A stretch of 50,449 nt of DNA, from the NCBI GenBank assembly GCA_903835185.1, contig CAILLX010000207.1, forward strand, positions 1 to 50,449, given 5' to 3'. Made by a program: the position numbers and the translations under genes. The notes under the pieces are model-generated. The model ran no database searches. It worked only from the letters and a program-made list of their open reading frames with translations, and was not told the DNA's origin. Below are positions 27,380 to 36,095 of this stretch, in pieces. The first letter of the stretch is position 1; each line of letters starts with the position of its first letter. Source of the stretch: an uncultured bacterium (GTDB lineage Bacteria > Cyanobacteriota > Vampirovibrionia > Obscuribacterales > Obscuribacteraceae).

Positions 27380-28690
27380 TCAACGCCTCCAGATATCTGC
27401 GCCCAGCGCTCTCACTTTATCTTCCAGGTTCTCATAGCCACGATCAAGGTGGTGAAGTCCCGTTAGTTCAGTGACGCCATCGGCACCAAGTCCAGCAATT
27501 ATGAGAGCTGCTGCAGCTCTTAAATCAGTTGCTTTAACCTCGGCACCCATTAGGCGTGGAACCCCTTTAATGACAGCGGCACTTCCTGTAAGAGCAATGT
27601 CAGCTCCCATACGGCGGAGCTCGCCGGCATGCATAAAGCGGTTTTCGTAAATGGTTTCACTAATTATGGAGGTCCCTTCTGCAGAGGCTAGAACTGCCAT
27701 GATTGGCGCTTGCAGGTCGGTTGGGAAGCCAGGATAAGGGACTGTGGTTACGTCGCGCCCTTGCAATCGCCCTTGTGTTCGAACTTTCATCGTATCTGGT
27801 GCATAAATTGCCACTTCTGCACCCATTTCTGTAACTTTGCTAATTACTGAGTAAAGGTGGTGCGGATTGACACCTTCTATTGTGATCTCCCCGCCGGCAG
27901 TCATGACAGCCATGATGAACGTACCTGCTTCGAGGCGGTCGGGAATGGTCTCAAAAACAGCGCCGTGCATATTTTCAGCTTTGACGCCATCGATGGCAAT
28001 CTGATAACTGCCAGCTCCGGTAATTCGCCCGCCCATTGCGTTAATGAAATCGGCAAGATTGACTATTTCTGGATCTTGGGCTGCATTCTCGATAATGGTC
28101 TGCCCGTCAGCCTGGGAGGCAGCCAGCATTATGTTCTCTGTAGCACCGTTAGAAGGGCGATCCAGATAAATCCTGGTGCCGCTAAGGTTGCTTCCAGAAG
28201 CATAGACATAACCATGTTCAATGCGACAATCGGCGCCAAGCTGTTTCAGCCCGCGCTCATGCAGATCAATGCGGCGCTCTCCGATAGCACAGCCACCAGG
28301 AAGCGAGACTTTTGCCTGACCAAAGCGCGCCAGGAGTGGTCCGAGAACAATAAAAGAGGCTCTGAGCTGACTTACCAGTTCGTAAGGAGCTTCCAATTCG
28401 TTGATATTGCGGGCGTCTATTACGACTTCACCAGGTGAGATCGTAACTTTTGCTCCCAGGTGTCTGAGCACCTCCGCCATCATCTGAACGTCCGTAAGAT
28501 TTGGCACATTGCGAAGCACAGACACATCAGGAGCGAGAAGAGCTGCTGCCATCTTCTTAAGGACGGCATTCTTGGCTCCGCCAACGCGAACAGTACCGTG
28601 CAATGGGTTGCCCCCACGAATGATAATACGCTGCTCGTTATCAGTAACTGGTTTGGCTGGTGGATCTAGCCTTGTTGCCTCTGGTGTCAT
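27380..28690 (-). CDS. murA: UDP-N-acetylglucosamine 1-carboxyvinyltransferase
   Basis: MurA transfers enolpyruvate from PEP to UDP-GlcNAc, the first committed step of peptidoglycan synthesis, in the cytoplasm. The 436 residues show GAKNAVLKKMAAALLA (PEP-binding Lys-Asn at 40-41). The catalytic Cys at about 134 lies in SLPGGCAIGERRIDLH, so fosfomycin sensitivity is expected. Later comes the FPTDLQAP motif. The N-terminus is about 20 residues longer than in E. coli, with a polar proline-rich head. GGAG before the ATG supports the start. It is the first gene of a two-gene unit with lysC. Confidence 0.96.
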   Translation of the reverse strand: MTPEATRLDPPAKPVTDNEQRIIIRGGNPLHGTVRVGGAKNAVLKKMAAALLAPDVSVLRNVPNLTDVQMMAEVLRHLGAKVTISPGEVVIDARNINELEAPYELVSQLRASFIVLGPLLARFGQAKVSLPGGCAIGERRIDLHERGLKQLGADCRIEHGYVYASGSNLSGTRIYLDRPSNGATENIMLAASQADGQTIIENAAQDPEIVNLADFINAMGGRITGAGSYQIAIDGVKAENMHGAVFETIPDRLEAGTFIMAVMTAGGEITIEGVNPHHLYSVISKVTEMGAEVAIYAPDTMKVRTQGRLQGRDVTTVPYPGFPTDLQAPIMAVLASAEGTSIISETIYENRFMHAGELRRMGADIALTGSAAVIKGVPRLMGAEVKATDLRAAAALIIAGLGADGVTELTGLHHLDRGYENLEDKVRALGADIWRR

Positions 28691-29025
28691 ATCGGTCTCC
28701 GCCTTCTCTGGGGGAACTGGAATTGAAGTCCCTGCAAATAATTTACAATGTCTAAGTAAACAGAGTGTTAACTACAGCTCTTATTCAGCGAATGAGATTT
28801 GCTTTTCTCGAATTATTCTTTACTGTTAATTTGCATTTTTTAAAATGGTGATCTTGCGTATATCTCTTTGTGTTATATGCCGCTTTGCTGATCTGGCGTT
28901 TTGGGCAGATTGCCAGACTCTGTCCCGGCATCCCACCTGTCCGGGTCTGGTCAGGCGGACTTATCTTGATGAGAATAGAGTGATGTTAAAATGAGTTGAA
29001 CTGATGGCTGTGAGCATCTGGGTTT
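28691..29025. other. Divergent intergenic region between murA and the cytochrome gene
   Basis: No gene is visible in these 335 bases. A candidate murA promoter lies at 28742-28771. Farther right, CCGG-containing blocks at about 28920-28965 form only weak hairpins. The cytochrome promoter should be in the right half, but no strong box pair is seen. Confidence 0.5.
28742..28771 (-). promoter_or_regulatory. Possible promoter of murA-lysC
   Basis: On the minus strand, TTAACA (28771-28766) and TGTAAA (28747-28742) are separated by 18 bases, about 50 bases before the murA ATG. The match to the -35 consensus is five of six and to the -10 four of six. The region is AT-rich. It is a weak but reasonable candidate. 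Confidence 0.35.
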
Positions 29026-29436
29026 ATGAATCAAAAAGTGAAGTTGTCCGGACAGTTTTGTTATGACACAGTCGGCACCTTAAGACTGGCTGCAGCAGCA
29101 GCAGGCGCTCTCGTGATACTTACCAGCTGTTCAATGTCTGAAGAGGTAAGGCGAATTGAACAGGTCAGGCAGTTGCAACAGCGCCGCAATCTCAGTAATC
29201 CTACTGATTTGACCGGGCAGCAGATTTTTATTCGCAGCTGCAACACCTGCCATCCTGGCGGGGAGGAAGGGATGGGACCTGCCTTGAACCACCTTGCCAA
29301 ACTGTTCCCATCAGATGAGGCTTTAAAGAAATTCCTCCGCTCTGGCAGCGGCATGATGCCGGCACAGCCGAAAGAGGTGTTGAACGACAGGGAGCTTGAA
29401 AGTTTGGTCACATACCTGCGTGCTCTTAATCCTTAG
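29026..29436 (+). CDS. Cytochrome c family lipoprotein
   Basis: The 136-residue protein has a long N-terminal leader ending in the lipobox LTSC (Cys about residue 36). It then has one haem-attachment motif CNTCH at about residue 72 and a downstream methionine (GSGMMPAQP) that can serve as axial ligand in the class I fold. Such proteins carry single electrons between membrane complexes, or to terminal oxidases or peroxidases, in the periplasm. No oxidase subunit is adjacent, so the partner is unknown. The gene is single and ends before a weak hairpin. Confidence 0.9.
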   Translation: MNQKVKLSGQFCYDTVGTLRLAAAAAGALVILTSCSMSEEVRRIEQVRQLQQRRNLSNPTDLTGQQIFIRSCNTCHPGGEEGMGPALNHLAKLFPSDEALKKFLRSGSGMMPAQPKEVLNDRELESLVTYLRALNP

Positions 29437-29533
29437 GATAAGGCAGCACCGCTGCCGGTGTGCTATCCGGTGTCAGGTAGAATAAACTGGGAAAAGCAAG
29501 CTATTTGACTGGCTAAGAGGCTTAATTGAACTT

Positions 29534-30109
29534 CTATACGCCACCGAGAAGCATCTCCAGGATCCAAATGACAACCATGGAGAAGGTTACTATGAGAACC
29601 AGTCTGGTCTTCCAGTTAGGACCTGAAATTCGGATTATCGGCAGCGGGCTTTTTTGAGCAATAACCTCAGCAACTTTGTCTTTGTCGGCAAGATAAATAG
29701 ACTGGATAAACATTGGCCAGATAATCTTACTGTCAGGTTTCCAGTGGTACAAAATGATGATTAGCTCAGGGCTGACATAGATTCTGCATATCTGCTCCCA
29801 GTTGACACTCTTGCGTTGAGGCCAGCAGGGTCCACGATATTTAACTCCCCGGTTGCTTATCTGCAAAGAGCAGGGGCTCAAATAAGGTCTCAAGCCTACA
29901 AGCAGCGCTAGCAGCGCTGTTGTGCCGAAAAATCCTTCAATACTGAAGAACATGCTGAAGTTTCCTGAGCTCCTGAGCGGGTTCCAGCAGCATTTGGCCA
30001 GTCCAGCATAGGCTGCTGCCAGAATAATGCACATTACAAGCTCAGCAGGATCGCGTGCTTCGACAAAATTATCTTGAGGTTCGCCCTCGTAGTCGGGCGT
30101 ATTAGGCAT
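29534..30109 (-). CDS. Membrane protein with bacterial PH-like domain
   Basis: ATG 30109 is preferred over the upstream TTG (30130) because AAGGGC lies seven bases before it. Two or three hydrophobic segments at the N-terminal side (about 25-50, 55-80) are followed by a beta-rich stretch (about residues 85-130: LQISNRGVKYRGP then WEQICRIYVSPELIIILYHWK). This has the pattern of the bPH (DUF304/YcxB-like) family. The protein ends with another membrane helix (VLIVTFSMVVIWILEMLL). The function of these domains is largely unknown. It is not clearly in an operon. Confidence 0.6.
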   Translation of the reverse strand: MPNTPDYEGEPQDNFVEARDPAELVMCIILAAAYAGLAKCCWNPLRSSGNFSMFFSIEGFFGTTALLALLVGLRPYLSPCSLQISNRGVKYRGPCWPQRKSVNWEQICRIYVSPELIIILYHWKPDSKIIWPMFIQSIYLADKDKVAEVIAQKSPLPIIRISGPNWKTRLVLIVTFSMVVIWILEMLLGGV

Positions 30110-30252
30110 AAAAACTGCCCTTGCTGACAATGATATTCAAACGGGGCACCATCCTTCGGCGTCTTTCATTATAAGCCCTCTGCCTGTTTTGCCTACTGCT
30201 AATTGTTCTGGTATGGTAAGGGCGTTTATGGGCAGCTGTTCAGCTTCAGCGA

Positions 30253-31905
30253 CTACTCCATATCGCTGCTAAAGAGCTCTTCCACTGCCTTGCTTGCTTG
30301 TGCTTTCAGCTGATGTGGTGTTGCAGGATAGCTGGATGCGACTGCCTTATAAAAGCTTGGATCAAACGTTCTAGTGCGAATTACCACAGGCATTGGCACT
30401 GCATATCCTAAAATGAGAGCCTGTTGTTTTGGATCGAGCTGTGAGAGCACTGTCCTTAATGTCTGGCTACCTGAGTGTCCGGTGAAGACCGCCTCTATAT
30501 CTTTTTCGTCATTCAAGAGAGCTGTGACTCGAGTTCCTATCTGGCTCAATATTTCAGGATCGATGCCGCTGGGACGTTGATCTACAATAAGCAGAGTGAC
30601 CGAGTATTTGCGCATTTCTCTAGCTATGACGCCGAAGATAGTCTGTCTGGCAACTTGTGGTGCAAGAAATTTGTGCGCTTCCTCAATGACAATCATTAAT
30701 TTGCGAGGTGGTGCAGTATGTTCAGGATCGGCTGTATATAGTTCGGAGATGTGAACATAATGTGAATGAATCCGTCTGGTTATGATATTTGTTGCCAGCA
30801 TATAAGAGAGCAAATTGTTCTGCCTGCCGAACTCAAGGACGACATGCTTGCCGCTATTGATATAGCTGATAATTTCGTCTATATAGTCATGGGCAACCTG
30901 GCGCCGCAGGTAAGGAGTTTTGGCAATAATAGTGTTTAAGCGCCTTTGCAATGTTTTGAGCGCAACTGAATGTCCTTTATTTACCTGCACAAACTCGTCA
31001 ATCTCTTCGCCTGACATCTCAAGAAGAGTCGATATCCAGCCTGATTTCAATTTATCTTTGACTATGTATGCATTCTCAAGAGTAGCATCTGTGAGTGCTA
31101 ACTCTGTCCGCAACAGCTCCAGGTCTTCAATTTCAAGCTGGTCATAGCCAATATAAAGTTGGTGAGCATCTGGTACCCCGCGCGCTGCCGATGAGGCGGC
31201 ATCAAGGCTGAAGACGACTACTTCAGAGCCGAAGAGTTGCTTTAAGCCTTTAACGCGCGGAGCGTTCTTGTTCTCTGAAAGAGCCTGCCAACCATATTCG
31301 TTGTGCAGGTCAAAAACAAGTACAGAGGCGAGATCTTTCTTGATGGTGCCGCAAAGGAAAATGCGGGTGAGAAATGATTTTCCTGTTCCTGATTTGCCAA
31401 AGATGCCATTTGATCTCTCAATAAAGCGGGACAGATCCACACAAACAGGGATCTCCATATTGAATGGTTGCCCGACATTGAAGAAGCTGTTGTGCTCATC
31501 ATCGTCATCTTCCTGTCCAAATACAAGAGCGAAATCTTCGGCAGTAGCTTCGAAGACAGGTGAAAAATGGCAGGGAACTGTTTTGACTGGGCGCAGTTCA
31601 GGAATTCCCTGAGAGTGCTCCAGCATTAGCATTGGCTGAACATTGACCAGAGCGTATGTTGAGATTCCCGACAGTACAGACATGAGGTAGTCATCACAGT
31701 AAGGCGGGTGCTGCAAAATGCGTGGATTGGCTGTTTGGAGAGTTACATCTGTGAGCATGCTAAAGAAGCGATTGTTTGCTCCAGCTATGACTACAAACCG
31801 ACCTACTCTAAGTTCCTCTACTGATGTTTCCGGGTTGAGACGCATCTCCAGCCCGCCAGATAGTGATCCTTGAGTAATAATGCCGAGACAGTTTTTTCTT
31901 TCCAT
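30253..31905 (-). CDS. HerA/FtsK-like ATPase (DUF87)
   Basis: The 550 residues have an N-terminal HAS-barrel-like beta region (about 1-110) and a Walker A at 170-177 (GKSGTGKS). A Walker B follows near residue 390 (LMIVIEEAHKFLAP), then a DPEILSQIGTRVTAL segment with arginine-finger-like positions. HerA proteins form hexameric motors that translocate DNA, in archaea and some bacteria together with NurA to process ends for recombination, and in other bacteria within defence or partitioning systems. No NurA, SIR2 or other defence partner lies next to it, so the standalone bacterial HerA type is the safest call. The ATG is preceded by a weak ribosome site. Confidence 0.88.
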   Translation of the reverse strand: MERKNCLGIITQGSLSGGLEMRLNPETSVEELRVGRFVVIAGANNRFFSMLTDVTLQTANPRILQHPPYCDDYLMSVLSGISTYALVNVQPMLMLEHSQGIPELRPVKTVPCHFSPVFEATAEDFALVFGQEDDDDEHNSFFNVGQPFNMEIPVCVDLSRFIERSNGIFGKSGTGKSFLTRIFLCGTIKKDLASVLVFDLHNEYGWQALSENKNAPRVKGLKQLFGSEVVVFSLDAASSAARGVPDAHQLYIGYDQLEIEDLELLRTELALTDATLENAYIVKDKLKSGWISTLLEMSGEEIDEFVQVNKGHSVALKTLQRRLNTIIAKTPYLRRQVAHDYIDEIISYINSGKHVVLEFGRQNNLLSYMLATNIITRRIHSHYVHISELYTADPEHTAPPRKLMIVIEEAHKFLAPQVARQTIFGVIAREMRKYSVTLLIVDQRPSGIDPEILSQIGTRVTALLNDEKDIEAVFTGHSGSQTLRTVLSQLDPKQQALILGYAVPMPVVIRTRTFDPSFYKAVASSYPATPHQLKAQASKAVEELFSSDME

Positions 31906-31964
31906 GAGCCGCCTGCCCTGGTCGGACTGACGTTTACTGCCAGAGGCAGCTATTTGCTTAACTC

Positions 31965-32219
31965 TTAAAAGCCTATGGACTGAGCAAAAAAGTAGACTGC
32001 TTCTCCTTTGTTTTCCTCTGGGAAAGAGTGCTTGGCTACAGTCTTGTTTTCGTCCAGACCAAAATATTCAGTGACTGTATAAATGAGCGGTTGATGTAAG
32101 CTTCTTTCCAGATGCCAGAGATTGCCATTGACACTGGTGGCGCCAACCAGACCCCAGATGCCGTCAAGGGATTCTTCAATCTCTTCAATCGTCCGGGGCC
32201 ATTGGACTCTAGTAGTCAA
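31965..32219 (-). CDS. Unrecognised 84-residue protein
   Basis: The frame starts with ATG at 32219 and is intact, giving a small mixed alpha/beta protein with several aromatic residues (WPRTIEEIEESLDGIWGLVG, TVTEYFGLDENK) and no membrane segment. It lies in the same direction as the HerA gene and ends about 60 bases before the HerA start, so the two could be one transcript. I recognise no family. Confidence 0.5.
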   Translation of the reverse strand: MTTRVQWPRTIEEIEESLDGIWGLVGATSVNGNLWHLERSLHQPLIYTVTEYFGLDENKTVAKHSFPEENKGEAVYFFAQSIGF

Positions 32220-32291
32220 TGCCTGCCTCCTTGAAGATCCCTTAGTGCAACTTGGTTTTCAAGCGATCTTAATCAACTGGAAAATAAAAAC

Positions 32292-32373
32292 TTGTCCGGA
32301 GAGGGACTTGAACCCTCACGGTTGCCCACACGCCCCTTAAACGTGCGCGTCTACCAGTTCCGCCACCCGGACA
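32292..32373 (-). tRNA. tRNA-Leu (anticodon UAA)
   Basis: On the minus strand the sequence folds into a full tRNA. The 7-bp acceptor stem TGTCCGG/CCGGACA is perfect. A Leu-type D arm (GGCGGAACTGGTAGACGC) and an anticodon loop with UAA inside a TTTAAGG context are present, as are a variable arm and a T arm with GGTTCAAGTCC. The discriminator is A, as in leucine tRNAs. CCA is not encoded; AGTTTTTATTTT follows and may terminate transcription. Confidence 0.95.
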
Positions 32374-32387
32374 AAGCTCAAACTGCC

Positions 32388-32425
32388 GGTCTCTTTTTGT
32401 GACTTTCCAATCATTAAAAGAGACC
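32388..32425. repeat. 10-bp inverted repeat just upstream of tRNA-Leu
   Basis: GGTCTCTTTT at 32388-32397 and its exact complement at 32416-32425 bracket 18 bases. The element lies 15 bases before the tRNA 5' end, so it overlaps the expected tRNA promoter. A 10-bp A/T-capped stem is not a typical terminator. An operator or an alternative structure is possible. Confidence 0.45.
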
Positions 32426-32700
32426 TGAGGATGGACACAATTTATGCATGTAGGCGGTGGCACTGTCAAGCTCATCATTAAGAGTGCTTGCCTGAAGTTC
32501 CTCTTGTCTTTGCCAGGGTGAATCTGTCCGGGCAAGAAACTAAATGGTGGTTGATCTTGTCCTTCTCTGCGAAACGGCTGTGAGTAGCTAGAAAGAATTT
32601 ATCTTGAAGTTAGTTAAACCCGCACATTTTGGGCATATTTAGCAATAGCAAATGATGCCTATTAATCATCAACAGCTCAGAATCACCCAGAAGAATAAAA
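32426..32700 (+). other. Leader region before the DUF151 gene
   Basis: Apart from the inverted repeat described separately, the 327 bases between tRNA-Leu and the DUF151 gene hold no visible gene. The last ~80 bases are AT-rich and should carry its promoter. The immediate upstream bases (CAGAAGAATAAAA) give at most a weak ribosome site. Confidence 0.4.
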
Positions 32701-33291
32701 ATGATCGAGATGTTTGTAGCAGGAATTGCACTGGATGCTCGTAACGGGCATCCAATTGTAGTGCTCAATGACTCGACCAGACGCAGAGCTCTGCCCATCT
32801 GGATTGGCATGGCAGAAGCTAACGCTATTACAAGGGCTCTGGATAACTTAAAGCCGGAGCGTCCTATGACTCACGATCTTCTGCTTAATCTGGTTGTTTC
32901 CCTTGGTTATACAGTTGAGAAAGTAGAGATTAATGAACTTGCGTCAAATACTTATTTCGCTACCATTATCCTGCGTCGAGCTGACCTGGCAGCAAAGACA
33001 GATGATGTTAAGCTTATTGATGCCCGTCCTTCTGATGCCATCGCCTTAGCTTTGCGAGCCAAGGCGCCAATCTTTGTTTCCAGTCAGGTAGTAGCTGAAG
33101 GGACTATACCTGCTGATACAGAGAAAGATGAGCAGGAATCCGAGGAGTTTAAAAAGTTTATTGACGGCTTAAAAGCATCTGACTTTAAGATGAAGCACGA
33201 AGGTATACCTCCTCCTGGCGGGCACAAGGCTACACCGGCTGATCAGGAGAGCAAAGGTGAAGGCAGACCTAAAGACTCACCAGACAGCTAG
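32701..33291 (+). CDS. Bifunctional nuclease family protein (DUF151/BFN)
   Basis: The first 140 residues are a well-conserved BFN domain. It starts MIEMFVAGIALDARNGHPIVVLND and includes LPIWIGMAEANAI, MTHDLLLNLV and DARPSDAIALALRAKAPIFVS. The family was named for DNase and RNase activity of a plant member, but many bacterial members are poorly characterised. A short C-terminal stretch (EKDEQESEEFKKFIDGLKASDFK) resembles the UvrB/UvrC-type helix seen after this domain in other bacteria, and a disordered tail ends the protein. It is a single gene next to tRNA-Leu. Confidence 0.9.
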   Translation: MIEMFVAGIALDARNGHPIVVLNDSTRRRALPIWIGMAEANAITRALDNLKPERPMTHDLLLNLVVSLGYTVEKVEINELASNTYFATIILRRADLAAKTDDVKLIDARPSDAIALALRAKAPIFVSSQVVAEGTIPADTEKDEQESEEFKKFIDGLKASDFKMKHEGIPPPGGHKATPADQESKGEGRPKDSPDS

Positions 33292-33336
33292 CGAGCTTGC
33301 TGCCGCCTGGAGATGGCAGATTGGAGCCGGTCTGGA

Positions 33337-33687
33337 TTAAACCTTTTTCAGTGCTTGTTTGAGAGCACTTTCGAGAGTGGCTATTTTGGCTTCGAGCTGC
33401 TTTTCACGATCCGACTTAACCTCAGCTACCAGCTTTACGTCTTGTGCTTGCCACTCGGCAGAGCGCTGTTCCTTTTGCTTGGATTGAGCTACAAGCGACA
33501 GACCATGTCCGATTCCCAAACCGTAGCCAATAAGTAGCTCAGCGATGAGAATAAAGCATAGACTTAGGTGAAACTCATGTTGAAAAAGGGAAATAGAGAC
33601 AGGCTGGGGGTAGATCAGAAAGGCGAGCAGAGCAGCAAGAAACCATATTGGTGCGAAGAGAGCCAGGATCACTTTGTGACGAGTCAT
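33337..33687 (-). CDS. LapA-like small membrane protein with coiled-coil tail
   Basis: The frame is open to 33762, but GAGG eight bases before ATG 33687 and the hydrophobic start (MTRHKVILALFAPIWFLAALLAFLI) favour the shorter 116-residue form. Two membrane helices (about 5-27 and 40-68) are followed by a charged coiled coil (about 75-115). This is the layout of LapA/DUF1049 proteins, which are involved in LPS assembly in E. coli. It is the last gene of the unit starting at 36095. An alternative is a generic membrane-anchored coiled coil. Confidence 0.65.
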   Translation of the reverse strand: MTRHKVILALFAPIWFLAALLAFLIYPQPVSISLFQHEFHLSLCFILIAELLIGYGLGIGHGLSLVAQSKQKEQRSAEWQAQDVKLVAEVKSDREKQLEAKIATLESALKQALKKV

Positions 33688-33712
33688 AAGCAGTGCCTCA
33701 ACAAGGGCAGTC

Positions 33713-34645
33713 CTAGAGAGAATCCAGCAGATTCTGGAAATCTTTGGGTATTGCTGCCTCAAATTCTAACAAAGCACCGGTACTTGGGTGGGTAAAGGAA
33801 AGATAAGAGGCATGGAGAGCATGTCCGAGCAACCCTAACTTCTCACGGGCTGCCAGAGAGCCTGTACGTTTAGTGTTGTAAACAATGTCGCCAACTACTG
33901 GAACTCCAAGGCTGGACATGTGGACTCTAATCTGATGAGTACGCCCTGTCTGCAAAGAAACACGTAAAAGAGTGTAGCTGGGCCAGCGCTTTATTACCTG
34001 ATAAGAAGAGACAGCCGGCTTTCCGCATGCCACTATCGCCATTTGTTTTCGTTTGATCGGGTGCCTGCCGAGCGGTTTGTCTATGACACCGCTGTCTTCC
34101 GGCAGAGAGCCTTCCACTAAAGCAAGATAAACGCGCCGAGCAGTTTTGTCCCGAATCTGTGCTGCTAAAGCTCTATGTGCTCTGTCATCTTTAGCAACCA
34201 CCAGTACACCGGAAGTATCCTTGTCTAGCCTGTGAACTATACCAGGACGCAGCACACCTGAGATGCCAGAAAGTCTTTCGCCTAAGTGAAAGAGCAGGGC
34301 GTTAACCAGAGTGCCATCGGCAACTCCAGCACCAGGATGAACTACAAGTCCGGCAGGCTTGTTGATGACTGCAAGCTGATCATCTTCATAAAGGATCTGC
34401 AGTGGGATCTCTTGAGCGGCGAGGTAGCAGGGCGCATCTGCTGGAACTGTGACTGTCAGCTGTTCGCCGCCATGCAGCTTGAGACTGGCTTTGACTGGAA
34501 CCCCGTGTATTTTTACCAATCCGGCATCAATCAGCTTCTGAATACGTGAGCGGCTGAATTCGGTTAACTGACTTGCAAGATAGATGTCAGTTCGTACTGG
34601 CTCGGCAAGCTCAGTTTGCAAATAGATAGTATGTTCATCAGCCAT
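33713..34645 (-). CDS. rluD: Ribosomal large-subunit pseudouridine synthase, RluD type
   Basis: RluD-family enzymes convert uridines of helix 69 of 23S rRNA to pseudouridine. The 310 residues have an S4-like N-terminal domain (SRSRIQKLIDAGLVKIHG) and the catalytic block GIVHRLDKDTSGVLVVAK with its Asp. RTHQIRVHMSSLGVPVVGD follows. It lies 5 bases after lspA with no separate ribosome site, so translation is probably coupled. lspA-rluD adjacency is a recurrent arrangement. Other members of the family (RluC) are possible, but the sequence is RluD-like. Confidence 0.92.
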   Translation of the reverse strand: MADEHTIYLQTELAEPVRTDIYLASQLTEFSRSRIQKLIDAGLVKIHGVPVKASLKLHGGEQLTVTVPADAPCYLAAQEIPLQILYEDDQLAVINKPAGLVVHPGAGVADGTLVNALLFHLGERLSGISGVLRPGIVHRLDKDTSGVLVVAKDDRAHRALAAQIRDKTARRVYLALVEGSLPEDSGVIDKPLGRHPIKRKQMAIVACGKPAVSSYQVIKRWPSYTLLRVSLQTGRTHQIRVHMSSLGVPVVGDIVYNTKRTGSLAAREKLGLLGHALHASYLSFTHPSTGALLEFEAAIPKDFQNLLDSL

Positions 34646-34650
34646 GTTTG

Positions 34651-35151
34651 TTAGTTGTGCGGGGATGCTTCCTGCCCGGCACAGCTGCTGTCAGTATCAT
34701 GGCGCAAGAGAGCCTGCAACAAGATCAAAGCTACACCTATGTCAATTGACACATCAGCCAGGTTGAAGACAGGGAAGTCGAAGGATGAAAACTGTAAGAA
34801 ATCAGTAACTCTGCCTGCTACCAGCCTGTCGCAGATATTGCCCAGAGCGCCGCCTATAAGCAGTCCGGCGCCCAGGCTCTCAATGAAATGGCTCTTTCGG
34901 AACCTCTTCTGACGCTTAGCTACCCAGACCAGGACAGCGATTAGAATAGCTACGGCAAGGACAGTCATAAGCCAGGCGTAATCTCTTCCCACACCGAAAG
35001 CGGCCCCTGTATTGGTCGTCAATGCAAGGTTGAGAAAACCAGGAAGGAAAGGTTTTGTCATGCCTGCGCTAAAATTAGCTCGCACCCAGTGTTTGCTTGC
35101 CAGATCTGCTGCCAAACACACTCCGGCAGTGATAGGTATAATCCATCTCAT
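34651..35151 (-). CDS. lspA: Lipoprotein signal peptidase II
   Basis: LspA cleaves diacylated prolipoproteins before the lipidated Cys in the inner membrane. The 166 residues show four membrane helices. The conserved Asp pair is present in GNICDRLVAGRVTDF and FNLADVSIDIG, with the D/K element near the start (ADLASKHWV). It serves the lipoproteins in the window, including the TPR lipoprotein and the cytochrome. It starts 8 bases after the 311-residue gene stop without an obvious ribosome site and is followed by rluD after 5 bases. Confidence 0.93.
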   Translation of the reverse strand: MRWIIPITAGVCLAADLASKHWVRANFSAGMTKPFLPGFLNLALTTNTGAAFGVGRDYAWLMTVLAVAILIAVLVWVAKRQKRFRKSHFIESLGAGLLIGGALGNICDRLVAGRVTDFLQFSSFDFPVFNLADVSIDIGVALILLQALLRHDTDSSCAGQEASPHN

Positions 35152-35159
35152 AGTTTGGC

Positions 35160-36095
35160 TTAATGGCTTGTCTGTTCTTCTTTGGGCTTTTGAACAGGTG
35201 CTGCTTCGGCTGGCTCTTCCATTGGTGGTACCACATTCAGTCGTCTGGTTAAGAAGGCTATGCCGACAAGTGAATTGCGAGCTGAGTTGGTCACCCCAAT
35301 AGTTGCCATGAGAAGCTCGTTGCGATTCTTAGAGTTTGCTGGCATGACTCGCTCTAGTGTAGGTCCTTCAAGTGGACGCCAGGCGTCTGTAGGGTTGGGT
35401 TGCGGGTATTGGAGAGGCTGACTGGTAATTGAACCGACTGCCATCAGTCCAGCAGGGAGATTGAGTTCAAGCTTAGCTGAATACTGGTGTCCAGCTCTTA
35501 CCTGCTCTGGTGCGGAGAAATTAGCTGCTAACTGTTTGGCTAATCCGAAAGAGACACGCACTTTTTCATAATCGATGCGGTCACCTATAATCCGCCAGGA
35601 CGGACCAATTTTCTTCAAATATAATTCGCCTTCCGAAACTGACTGCAAGTCACCTTTGGTGCCTATGCCAGGCATCTCTTTAGCTGTCGTGCCGACAGCT
35701 GTGTCGCATGACTGTACTGTAATAAAGCTGCCTTCGATACGTATTTCGCGAGTCTGCGAACTAGAGCGCGCATCTGGGTAAGTTTTCCAGAAATCTTGCG
35801 TCAGGACAGATACTGACTTCTTGTCCAATCCGTCATTGTTTATATAGTCATCAGCATAATATGCCATGACATTGTCGAGGTTGTGGGCGTTCCATTGCGT
35901 TTCTATCTCTTTGAGCAGCTGTTCGATCTCGCTGCGCAGCTCCTTGTGCTCTTTGCTATCCGGCTCTGAGAGAAAATCGCCTGCAGTGGTCGGAGTTTCA
36001 GCAGCTAGCGCTCCAATTGAAACTGCCGACAGTGGCAAACTGAGGAATAAACTTAAGATCAAACATGAGAACCGGCGGTTCCGAAGCATGCGCAC
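35160..36095 (-). CDS. Exported 311-residue protein with SnoaL/NTF2-like domain
   Basis: A signal peptide (about 1-31, ending ALA) is followed by a helical linker. Then comes an NTF2-like segment (about 52-165): EIETQWNAHNLDNVMAYYADDYINNDG then strands ending in WRIIGDRIDYE. This is typical of DUF4440/SnoaL-type folds. The C-terminal half (about 175-290) is beta-rich with no recognised motif, and the end is a proline/glutamate-rich tail. NTF2-like folds bind small ligands or act as enzymes; none of the usual catalytic His/Asp sets is evident. It is the first gene of the unit with lspA and rluD. Confidence 0.75.
   Translation of the reverse strand: MRMLRNRRFSCLILSLFLSLPLSAVSIGALAAETPTTAGDFLSEPDSKEHKELRSEIEQLLKEIETQWNAHNLDNVMAYYADDYINNDGLDKKSVSVLTQDFWKTYPDARSSSQTREIRIEGSFITVQSCDTAVGTTAKEMPGIGTKGDLQSVSEGELYLKKIGPSWRIIGDRIDYEKVRVSFGLAKQLAANFSAPEQVRAGHQYSAKLELNLPAGLMAVGSITSQPLQYPQPNPTDAWRPLEGPTLERVMPANSKNRNELLMATIGVTNSARNSLVGIAFLTRRLNVVPPMEEPAEAAPVQKPKEEQTSH

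Noticed and set aside
30253-31905. HerA gene as part of an antiphage system
   Set aside because: No SIR2, NurA, DUF4297 or other partner is adjacent; the neighbours are a PH-like protein and a small hypothetical protein.
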